Of a DNA stretch of 6,064 nucleotides, positions 1 to 5,475 are shown one piece after another. Source of the stretch: Paracoccaceae bacterium (GTDB lineage: Bacteria; Pseudomonadota; Alphaproteobacteria; Rhodobacterales; Rhodobacteraceae); NCBI GenBank assembly GCA_003250135.1, contig QKHF01000061.1, forward strand, positions 1-6,064, given 5' to 3'. A model generated the notes under the pieces. That model worked only from the letters and a program-made list of their open reading frames with translations, was not told the origin of the DNA and made no database searches. Position numbers and translations under genes: made by a program. Position 1 is the stretch's first letter; each line of letters starts with the position of its first letter.

Positions 1-638
1 CGACCGATGACGAGCGCATCGCCGAGGCTTGCCGCGGGTTCGGCGCCAAGGTCGCGATGACCTCCGAATCCTGCGCCAACGGCACCGAGCGCTGCGCCGA
101 TGCGCTGCCCCAGCTCGACTCGCCGGATCTGGTGGTGAATCTTCAGGGCGACGCGCCGCTGACCCCGCCCTGGTTCGTCGAGGACCTGATCGATGCGATG
201 AAGGCGGATCCCAGTCTCGACGCCGCCACGCCGGTTCTGCGCTGCGACGGGGCCACCCTGTCGAAATTCCTTGAGGACCGCCGCGCCGGTCGGGTGGGCG
301 GCACCACCGCGGTGTTCTCGGGCAATGGCGACGGGCTCTATTTCTCGAAAGAGGTGATCCCCTACACTTCTGCTGAATATGCGGAAGATGCCGACACGCC
401 GGTCTTCCACCATGTCGGGGTCTACGCCTACAGCCCGGCGGCGCTGAAGCGCTACGCGGCCTGGAGCGCCGGTCCGCTGGAGAAGCTGGAGGGGCTGGAG
501 CAGCTGCGGTTCCTGGAGAATGGCGGGCGGGTGCGCTGCGTCGAGGTCTCCGCCCCTGGCCGGGTGTTCTGGGAAGTGAACAACCCGGTCGATGTGGAGC
601 GGGTCGAGGCGGCGATGGCGGCGCAGGGAGCGGTCTGA
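1..638 (+). CDS. kdsB: KdsB-like CMP-sugar-acid cytidylyltransferase, 3' part (5' end outside window)
   Basis: The reading frame is open from base 3 and ends in TGA at 636-638, giving 211 visible residues. Full-length KdsB is about 250 residues, so roughly 40-45 N-terminal residues, including the CTP-binding start of the domain, lie outside the window. The family couples Kdo to CMP from CTP in the cytoplasm, activating it for LPS or capsule assembly. Family signs are TDDERIAEA at the left edge, SCANGTERCADAL (SG-TDR-type segment), NLQGDAPL, GLYFSKEVIPY, HHVGVYAYSPAALKRYAAW, and PLEKLEGLEQLRFLENG. Two positions differ from textbook KdsB: QGDEP reads QGDAP, and the terminal VDTPEDLERV-type motif reads VNNPVDVERV. 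It could therefore be a subfamily acting on another 3-deoxy-ulosonic acid. The cytidylyltransferase family is secure; the exact substrate is not. The next gene, galU, is 126 bp downstream on the same strand. Confidence 0.85.
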   Translation, partial: TDDERIAEACRGFGAKVAMTSESCANGTERCADALPQLDSPDLVVNLQGDAPLTPPWFVEDLIDAMKADPSLDAATPVLRCDGATLSKFLEDRRAGRVGGTTAVFSGNGDGLYFSKEVIPYTSAEYAEDADTPVFHHVGVYAYSPAALKRYAAWSAGPLEKLEGLEQLRFLENGGRVRCVEVSAPGRVFWEVNNPVDVERVEAAMAAQGAV

Positions 639-663
639 CGTCAAAGTGACGAGGCGCTCGGGC

Positions 664-701
664 GGCCTGCGATCGGAACCGGCCGGTATGGTTTGCGGGC
701 C
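664..701 (+). other. Possible imperfect hairpin upstream of galU
   Basis: Bases 664-670 (GGCCTGC) can pair with 695-701 (GCGGGCC) over 7 bp including one G-T pair. Inside this, 676-680 (GAACC) can pair with 690-694 (GGTTT) over 5 bp, closing a 9-nt loop, with a 5-nt bulge (GATCG) on one side. It could be a factor-dependent terminator element after kdsB or a leader structure for galU. G+C-rich sequence forms such stems by chance, and there is no U-tract. Confidence 0.25.
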
Positions 702-723
702 GCGCCGAATTGTGCACTCATGG

Positions 724-751
724 TTGTACCGGCGACGTGACGGCGAATAAC
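724..751 (+). promoter_or_regulatory. Candidate galU promoter (weak)
   Basis: TTGTAC at 724-729 and AATAAC at 746-751 are spaced by 16 bp and resemble -35 and -10 boxes (about 3/6 and 4/6 matches to the sigma70 consensus). The predicted start of transcription would fall only about 7-10 bases before the galU ATG, leaving a very short leader. That weakens the call, but it is the only A+T-richer stretch in the gap. Confidence 0.2.
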
Positions 752-764
752 AGAAACGGGGCAG

Positions 765-1658
765 ATGATGAAAAAACTCCGCAAGGCGGTCTTTCCGGTC
801 GCGGGCATGGGAACGCGGTTCTTGCCGGCCACCAAGGTCATTCCCAAGGAAGTGCTGACGCTGGTCGATCGGCCGCTGATCCAATACGCCATCGACGAGG
901 CGCGGGCCGCCGGGATCGACGAGTTCATCTTTGTCACCGCGCGCGGCAAAAGCGCGCTTGAGGATTATTTCGATCGCGCGCCGGAACTTGAGAGCAGCCT
1001 GCGCGACAAGGGCAAAAATGATCTTCTTGAGGCGTTGAAGGCCAGCGAAATGCCCTCGGGCGCCATCGCCTATGTGCGCCAGCAGGAGGCGCTGGGCCTT
1101 GGCCACGCGGTCTGGTGCGCGCGACGCCTGATCGGCGACGAGCCCTTCGTGGTTATGCTGCCTGACGACGTGATCGCGGCCGAAAAGCCCTGCCTGCAGC
1201 AGATGGTAGAGGCCTATGACGAGAAGCCCGGAAACTATGTCGCCGTGATGGGCGTGCCGCGGGAACTGACCAAACAGTACGGCGTCTTCGACCTCGATCC
1301 GTGGGACGGCGACCGGGCCCGCGCCAAGGGCATGGTGGAGAAGCCCGAGCCGGAAGACGCGCCCTCGAACTACGCCGCCATCGGCCGCTACATCCTGCAG
1401 CCGAGCGTCATGGACGAGCTTAGGAAATTCAAGAAAGGCGCGGGGGGCGAGATTCAGTTGACCGACGCCATCGCCGACCGGATCACGGCGGGCGACCCGG
1501 TTTACGGGTATCGGTTCGCGGGGCGCCGTTTCGATTGCGGCTCCAAGGTCGGCTATTTGCAGGCGACCGTGGCCTTCGGTCTGGCGCGCGACGATCTGCG
1601 CGACGATTTCGCGGCGTATCTGGCCGAGTATATGGGTTTCATGAACGCGGCGGAGTAA
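765..1658 (+). CDS. galU: UTP--glucose-1-phosphate uridylyltransferase
   Basis: GalU makes UDP-glucose and pyrophosphate from UTP and glucose-1-phosphate in the cytoplasm, supplying glucosyl and, via GalE, galactosyl donors for surface glycans. The 297-residue protein matches the usual bacterial length. Visible motifs are the nucleotide-binding AGMGTRFLPATK (13-24) followed by PKE (27-29), VDRPLIQYAIDEA (34-46), the uridine-contacting QQEALGLGHAVWCAR (106-120), LPDD (132-135, metal-site region), YGVFDL (172-177), VEKP (191-194), GRYIL (207-211), GGEIQLTDAI (227-236) and FDCGSKVGY (256-264). Two adjacent ATGs exist at 765 and 768. The first gives the common MMKK start, and a weak purine-rich GGGG (758-761) is the only upstream ribosome-binding signal. 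galE follows after 5 bp, so the two are surely co-transcribed. The family is unambiguous; only the exact start is uncertain by one codon. Confidence 0.96.
   Translation: MMKKLRKAVFPVAGMGTRFLPATKVIPKEVLTLVDRPLIQYAIDEARAAGIDEFIFVTARGKSALEDYFDRAPELESSLRDKGKNDLLEALKASEMPSGAIAYVRQQEALGLGHAVWCARRLIGDEPFVVMLPDDVIAAEKPCLQQMVEAYDEKPGNYVAVMGVPRELTKQYGVFDLDPWDGDRARAKGMVEKPEPEDAPSNYAAIGRYILQPSVMDELRKFKKGAGGEIQLTDAIADRITAGDPVYGYRFAGRRFDCGSKVGYLQATVAFGLARDDLRDDFAAYLAEYMGFMNAAE
1652..1655 (+). promoter_or_regulatory. Ribosome-binding site for galE, inside the galU end
   Basis: GGAG lies at 1652-1655, directly before the galU TAA, and is 8 bases from the ATG at 1664. It fixes the galE start there and implies that galE translation is coupled to termination on galU. 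Confidence 0.65.
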
Positions 1659-1663
1659 CGGCC

Positions 1664-2647
1664 ATGGCGGTTGTCCTGGTCACCGGCGGAGCCGGCTATG
1701 TCGGCTCGCACGCCTGCAAGGCGCTCGCGCGGGCGGGCCACACGCCGGTCTGCGTGGACAATCTGCGGACCGGCTGGCGCGATCTTGCGGCGTTCGGACC
1801 GTTCGAGCAAGTGGACTTGATGGATGCCGGCGCGCTTGAAAATGTGTTCGGTAAATACAAGCCTGACGCGGTCATGCATTTCGCCGCCCTGTCTCTGGTC
1901 GGCGAGTCCGTGGCGCGCCCGGACCTCTATCACCGGGTCAATATCACCGGCTCGCTGAATCTCCTGGACGCGATGCGCGCCCATGGCGTTGCGCCCATCG
2001 TCTTCTCCTCGACCTGTGCGATCTACGGAGAGGCGGGCGACGAGGATCTGACGGAAGATCGACCGATGGCTCCGGAAAGCCCTTATGGGGCCAGCAAGCT
2101 GGCGGTGGAGCGCATACTTTCGGATTATGAGGCCGCATTCGGCCTGCGCTGCGCCGCGTTGCGCTACTTCAACGTCGCGGGCGCAGATCCGGAGGCGGAG
2201 ATCGGAGAGCGGCATGATCCTGAAACGCATCTGATTCCCATCACCATCGAAGTCGCGCTGGGCGAGAGAGAGAACCTGTCCGTTTTCGGCAAGGACTATC
2301 CCACGCCGGACGGCACCTGCGTCAGAGATTATGTGCATGTCGCCGATCTGATCGACGCGCATATTCTGGCGCTCGACAAGCTGATGGCGGGCGAGTCTGG
2401 CATTCGGGTGAATATTGGCGCCGGGCGCGGATATTCGGTCGCCGAAGTCGCCGAGGCGGTGGCTCGGGTCTCGGGCAAGCCGGTGGCCACGGTCGACGCG
2501 CCACGCCGGGCGGGCGACCCTCCGCGTCTTGTGGCCGATCATAGCCGCGCTACGGCGGTTTTGGGTTGGACGCCGACGCGGTCGGCGCTGGATGTCATCA
2601 TCGAAGACGCGCTGCGCTGGCGCGTTTCGCCGCGTTTCGCCGCTTGA
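1664..2647 (+). CDS. galE: UDP-glucose 4-epimerase
   Basis: GalE interconverts UDP-glucose and UDP-galactose with bound NAD. It is an extended short-chain dehydrogenase/reductase of 327 residues, the usual length. The frame stays open upstream inside galU, but the start at 1664 (MAVVLVTGGAGYVGSH) has a ribosome-binding site and places the NAD-binding GGAGYVGSH at 8-16, as in the family. Other motifs: VDNL (31-34), HFAALSLVGES (72-82), SSTCAIYG (115-122, with Thr117 at the catalytic Ser/Thr), YGASK (141-145, catalytic Tyr141 and Lys145), RYFNVAGADP (167-176), DGTCVRDYVHVADL (216-229) and RRAGDPPRLVAD (281-292). Leu289 aligns with E. coli Tyr299 and human Cys307, the position that gates N-acetylated substrates, so activity on UDP-GlcNAc/GalNAc is possible. 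It sits between galU and a glycosyltransferase gene, pointing to galactose supply for a surface polymer. The C-terminus (RVSPRFAA) is encoded by a 10-bp tandem duplication. Confidence 0.95.
   Translation: MAVVLVTGGAGYVGSHACKALARAGHTPVCVDNLRTGWRDLAAFGPFEQVDLMDAGALENVFGKYKPDAVMHFAALSLVGESVARPDLYHRVNITGSLNLLDAMRAHGVAPIVFSSTCAIYGEAGDEDLTEDRPMAPESPYGASKLAVERILSDYEAAFGLRCAALRYFNVAGADPEAEIGERHDPETHLIPITIEVALGERENLSVFGKDYPTPDGTCVRDYVHVADLIDAHILALDKLMAGESGIRVNIGAGRGYSVAEVAEAVARVSGKPVATVDAPRRAGDPPRLVADHSRATAVLGWTPTRSALDVIIEDALRWRVSPRFAA
2621..2640 (+). repeat. Perfect 10-bp tandem duplication at the 3' end of galE
   Basis: CGCGTTTCGC occurs twice without a gap, at 2621-2630 and 2631-2640, followed by another CGC. 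It lies 4 bp before the galE stop. Because 10 is not a multiple of three, gain or loss of one unit would move galE out of frame and past its stop. Confidence 0.9.
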
Positions 2648-3909
2648 GGGCGTCGGGACGACCGCTCATCGTAGATGTTTCGCGGGCGATCTCGCGCGCG
2701 CATCACGCCGCCCCGACGGGAATCGACAGAGTGGACGCCGCCTATCGCCGCTGGGCGCTGGCGCAGACCGGCCGCCCCGTCTTTGCGCTGGCGCGGATGC
2801 GGCGCGGGGCCTGGCTGCTGGATCGGGCTGGGCTGGAGGCTTTGGAGGCGTTGTTGTCGAAATGCGCCCTGCCGCCCAAAGTCGATCTCGTGGGCCTCGT
2901 GGCAATCGGCCGCCCAATGGCCGTGCGGAGGGTGGAGGCGCTGGTCGCGCGCCGCGCCGTCGCTCGCGCCAGCCATGACGGCGCAGGGGCCATGGCGGCG
3001 GCGCACGCATCGGGCGCGCGCTATCTCAACACGTCCCATTCGGCGATGGCTCCGCGAGATTTGGCGCCGCTGGCGGCGGCCGGACTGCGCGTGGGCGCGT
3101 TAATTCACGATACGCTGCCGCTGGATCGGCCGGAGTTCATGCGACCGGAGACGCCCGCCCTGTTCGAGGCCAAACTGCGCGCCGCCTTCGGTCATGCCGA
3201 CGCGCTGATAGCGAATTCCGAGGTCACCGCCGGGCGTCTGCGCCACTGGGCCGGCTTGTGGGACGCCGCTGCGCCCGAGATCTGCGTCGCGCCGCTGGGG
3301 GTAGAGGCGCCTGCGGCGAACGCTACGGAAACTCGGACCCCGTCTGAAACAACACCAGCCATCTTCGTCGCGCTGGGCACTATAGAGCCGCGCAAGAACC
3401 ATCTTCTTCTGCTTGATGCCTGGCGGCGGTTGTTCGAGCGGCTGGGACCTGAGCATTGCCCGCATCTGCACATCGTCGGCCGGCAGGGATGGGAAAATGC
3501 GGAAATTCTCAAGGCGATTCAGGCCAGCCCCGCCGCGGGGATCGCTCTTCATCAACGGGGCGCGCTGGATGAAGCTGAGCTTCAGGCGTTGCTCGCCCGC
3601 GCTACCGCTTTACTCGCGCCCTCCGTCGACGAAGGGTTTGGGCTGCCGGTGGCCGAGGCGCTGGCTGCGGGCGTTCCGGTCATCGCTTCGGACATCCCTG
3701 CGCATCGCGAGGTCGGGGGCGAGGGGCCCGAGTATCTGGATCCTCGTGATGGGTCGGGCTGGGAGGCGGCGATTCTCGATTTCGCCGCTCCCTCGTCGCC
3801 CCGCCTTGCCGCTGCGCGCGTCCGAGCCATCCGATACGAGCCGCCAAGCTGGGAGGCGCATTTCGCTCTCGTGGAGGCGTTTCTCGCGAACCGCGACGGG
3901 CTATCGTGA
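2644..3909 (+). CDS. GT4-family (GT-B fold) glycosyltransferase, TTG start
   Basis: The protein is predicted to transfer a sugar from a nucleotide-sugar donor to a surface glycan at the inner membrane's cytoplasmic side. The C-terminal half is a clear GT1/GT4-type donor domain: ALGTIEPRKNHLLLLDAW (GTIEPRKNH at 245-253), LHIVGRQGW, RGALDEAELQALLARA, and EGFGLPVAE (330-338), whose Glu330 and Glu338 form the E-x7-E motif of retaining enzymes. The N-terminal half has IVDVSR (9-14), TGIDRV (25-30), IHDTLPLDRPEF (154-165) and LIANSEVT (188-195), a pattern I associate with capsule and O-antigen glycosyltransferases. No signal peptide or membrane segment is evident. The chosen TTG at 2644 overlaps the galE stop (TTGA) and lies just before the first conserved block. 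A TTG at 2566 would add 26 unconserved residues inside galE, and the first downstream ATG would remove VDVSR. This gives 421 residues. Donor and acceptor are unknown; UDP-Gal or UDP-Glc is suggested only by its neighbours. Confidence 0.85.
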   Translation: MRASGRPLIVDVSRAISRAHHAAPTGIDRVDAAYRRWALAQTGRPVFALARMRRGAWLLDRAGLEALEALLSKCALPPKVDLVGLVAIGRPMAVRRVEALVARRAVARASHDGAGAMAAAHASGARYLNTSHSAMAPRDLAPLAAAGLRVGALIHDTLPLDRPEFMRPETPALFEAKLRAAFGHADALIANSEVTAGRLRHWAGLWDAAAPEICVAPLGVEAPAANATETRTPSETTPAIFVALGTIEPRKNHLLLLDAWRRLFERLGPEHCPHLHIVGRQGWENAEILKAIQASPAAGIALHQRGALDEAELQALLARATALLAPSVDEGFGLPVAEALAAGVPVIASDIPAHREVGGEGPEYLDPRDGSGWEAAILDFAAPSSPRLAAARVRAIRYEPPSWEAHFALVEAFLANRDGLS

Positions 3910-3925
3910 ACCCCTCCGGCGCGGC
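3910..3925. other. Convergent gene junction
   Basis: Sixteen bases separate the glycosyltransferase stop (TGA, plus strand) from the hexomutase stop (TAA, minus strand). There is no strong stem with a T-run on either strand, so transcripts from the two units probably overlap at their 3' ends or end by Rho. Confidence 0.6.
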
Positions 3926-5452
3926 TTAGAAGGTCTGGTCGTAGTCGCCCACCGCGGGCTCTTCTCGGATCACCGCGTCGATGGCGGAGAAAATCTCGCG
4001 CAGTTCAGCTTCTGAGTTCGGACTTTCGCAGACCACCACCAGATTGGGCGTGTTCGAGGACGGGCGGACCAGCGCCCAGCCGCCGCCCTCCAGCATCACC
4101 CGTGCGCCGTTGACGGTGACGACCTTCTCGATCGGCAGCCCGGCCAGCGCGCCGCCCGCCGCCGCCATCCCCGCCGCCGCCATCTCCTCCAGCCGGGCGG
4201 TGATCCGCTCGGCCACGCCGTATTTCGCCTCATCCGGGCAGAATGGCGACATGGTGGGGGTGGAGTAGGTTTTCGGTAGCGCGCGCTTCAGGTCCGACAT
4301 CGACTGGCCGGGGTTATGGTCGAGCAGGCGCAGCACCTCCACCGCCGCCCTCAGACCGTCGTCATAGCCGCGCCCGATAGGCGGCGCGAGGAAGTAGTGG
4401 CCGGACTTCTCGAACCCCGCCAGCGCCCCCGTATCGCGCACTCTCCGCTTCATGTGGCTGTGGCCGGTCTTCCAATATTCGGTCTCCGCGCCCAGTTCGG
4501 CCAGAACCGGGTCGGCGACGTAGAGACCGGTGGATTTGACGTCGACGACGAAACGCCTGTTGTCGTGTCTTGCGGCCATGTCGCGGGCCAGCATCACGCC
4601 CACCTTGTCGGCGAAAATCTCCTCGCCTTCGTCATCCACCACGCCGCAGCGGTCGCCGTCGCCGTCGAAGCCCATGGAGAGGTCGGCGCCGGTCTCGCGC
4701 ACGGCATTGGCCATGTCGTGCAGCATCTCCATGGCTTCCGGATTGGGGTTGTAATTCGGAAAGTCCCAGTCCGGTTCGCAATGCAGCTCCACCACCTCCG
4801 CGCCCAGGCGGCGCAGAAGGTCTGGCGCGAAGGCGCCGGCGCCGCCGTTGCCGCAGGCGCAGACCACCTTCACGGGGCGGGAGAGGCGGAAATCGGCGAG
4901 GTCCGCCAGATAGGCCTCGCGCACGCCGCCGACGCTGCGCCACGACCCGCCGGGCGCGGGTTTGGCGGCGCCGGTCAGCGCGAGGTCGCGCAGGCGCGCC
5001 ATTTCCTCCGGCCCGAAGGTGACGGGACGGTCGCAGCCCATCTTAACCCCGGTCCAGCCGTTCGGGTTGTGGCTGGCGGTGACCATGGCCACCGCGGGCG
5101 CGTCGAGATGGTATTGCGCGAAATAGGCCATCGGCGTGATGCCGAGGCCGATGTCGAGAACCTCTGCTCCGGCCTGCACCAGGCCCAGCGTCAGCGCGTC
5201 CCTCACCGCGCCGGAATAGGCCCGGAAGTCGCCGCCCACAGCAATACGCGGGTTCGGCGCGTCCAGCCGCTCGCGCAGGAAGGCGCCAAGCGAGAGGCCA
5301 AGGGCGCGCATGCCGGGCAGGTTGATCTGCTCAGGATATCGCCAGCGTGCGTCGTATTCGCGAAATCCGCTGGGGGCGATGACGGGTTGGGTCGCCGCGA
5401 CCCAGCCGTCAGCCGGAGTTTCGGCGAGTGGCGCGGTCGAGGCTTCTGGCAT
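3926..5452 (-). CDS. Phosphomannomutase/phosphoglucomutase (alpha-D-phosphohexomutase)
   Basis: The enzyme interconverts hexose 6-phosphates and 1-phosphates (Glc and/or Man) through a phosphoserine, feeding GalU with glucose-1-P or GDP-mannose synthesis with mannose-1-P. It has 508 residues, longer than AlgC-type enzymes (about 460) and close to the alphaproteobacterial form. The four-domain layout is visible: GFREYDARW (29-37), the phosphoserine loop TASHNPNGWTGVKMG (125-139, Ser127), the domain-2 metal loop FDGDGDR (262-268; Asp263, Asp265, Asp267), the domain-3 sugar-binding EKSGHYF (348-354) and the domain-4 phosphate-binding RPSSNTPN (463-470). Lys306 and TGHSHMKRR (329-337) lie between the second and third sites. 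The start at 5452 lies 23 bp after kdsA and lacks a clear Shine-Dalgarno sequence; its leader contains A6. A tandem MAAAG duplication (424-433) lies in the linker before domain 4. It is probably co-transcribed with kdsA. Substrate preference cannot be read from the sequence, so the symbol (manB, algC or pgm) is left open. Confidence 0.93.
   Translation of the reverse strand: MPEASTAPLAETPADGWVAATQPVIAPSGFREYDARWRYPEQINLPGMRALGLSLGAFLRERLDAPNPRIAVGGDFRAYSGAVRDALTLGLVQAGAEVLDIGLGITPMAYFAQYHLDAPAVAMVTASHNPNGWTGVKMGCDRPVTFGPEEMARLRDLALTGAAKPAPGGSWRSVGGVREAYLADLADFRLSRPVKVVCACGNGGAGAFAPDLLRRLGAEVVELHCEPDWDFPNYNPNPEAMEMLHDMANAVRETGADLSMGFDGDGDRCGVVDDEGEEIFADKVGVMLARDMAARHDNRRFVVDVKSTGLYVADPVLAELGAETEYWKTGHSHMKRRVRDTGALAGFEKSGHYFLAPPIGRGYDDGLRAAVEVLRLLDHNPGQSMSDLKRALPKTYSTPTMSPFCPDEAKYGVAERITARLEEMAAAGMAAAGGALAGLPIEKVVTVNGARVMLEGGGWALVRPSSNTPNLVVVCESPNSEAELREIFSAIDAVIREEPAVGDYDQTF
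4155..4184 (-). repeat. In-frame 15-bp tandem duplication in the hexomutase gene
   Basis: A 15-bp unit (plus-strand CCCGCCGCCGCCATC) is present twice with no mismatch, at 4155-4169 and 4170-4184. It encodes MAAAG-MAAAG, residues 424-433 of the hexomutase, an alanine-rich linker before the last domain. It keeps frame and probably only lengthens the linker. Confidence 0.9.
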
Positions 5453-5475
5453 GCGTGTTTTTTCGGATGGGCCGT
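5453..5475 (-). other. kdsA-hexomutase spacer
   Basis: Only 23 bp separate the kdsA stop from the hexomutase ATG, too short for a typical promoter. Read on the minus strand it carries A6 (plus-strand T6 at 5458-5463) but no purine-rich Shine-Dalgarno match, so an A-rich enhancer or translational coupling may serve for initiation. Confidence 0.5.

Larger units (their letters stand above)
639..764 (+). other. Intergenic region between kdsB-like gene and galU
   Basis: This 126-bp gap is the only sizeable non-coding stretch in the window. It holds a possible hairpin (664-701), a weak sigma70-like promoter candidate (724-751) and copies of TGACG at 647-651 and 738-742, with a third inside the palindrome TGACGTCA at 636-643 that overlaps the kdsB stop. 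No run of T follows the hairpin, so an intrinsic terminator is not supported. The gap suggests galU has its own promoter, though readthrough from kdsB cannot be excluded. No small ORF with a convincing start was found in it. Confidence 0.6.

Noticed and set aside
664..701. Intrinsic terminator after the kdsB-like gene
   Set aside because: The stem is imperfect, with a bulge, and no T-run follows, so only a possible hairpin is listed.
1535..1663. Longer galE start inside galU
   Set aside because: The added residues are an out-of-frame reading of the galU 3' end. The ATG at 1664 has a GGAG site and puts the GGAGYVGSH motif at the usual position.
1553..2542. Minus-strand open frame of 329 codons opposite galE and the galU end
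   Set aside because: It is antisense to confidently identified galE and galU, has no recognisable domain, and is explained by codon bias.
2566..2643. Longer glycosyltransferase start at TTG 2566
   Set aside because: It would overlap galE by 82 bases and add an arginine-rich stretch that looks like a galE frame shadow; the conserved block begins only after 2644.
2415..2978. Plus-strand frame of 187 codons overlapping galE and the glycosyltransferase gene
   Set aside because: Its sequence is arginine-, glycine- and proline-rich with no motif. It matters only as the frame galE would enter if one 10-bp unit were lost.
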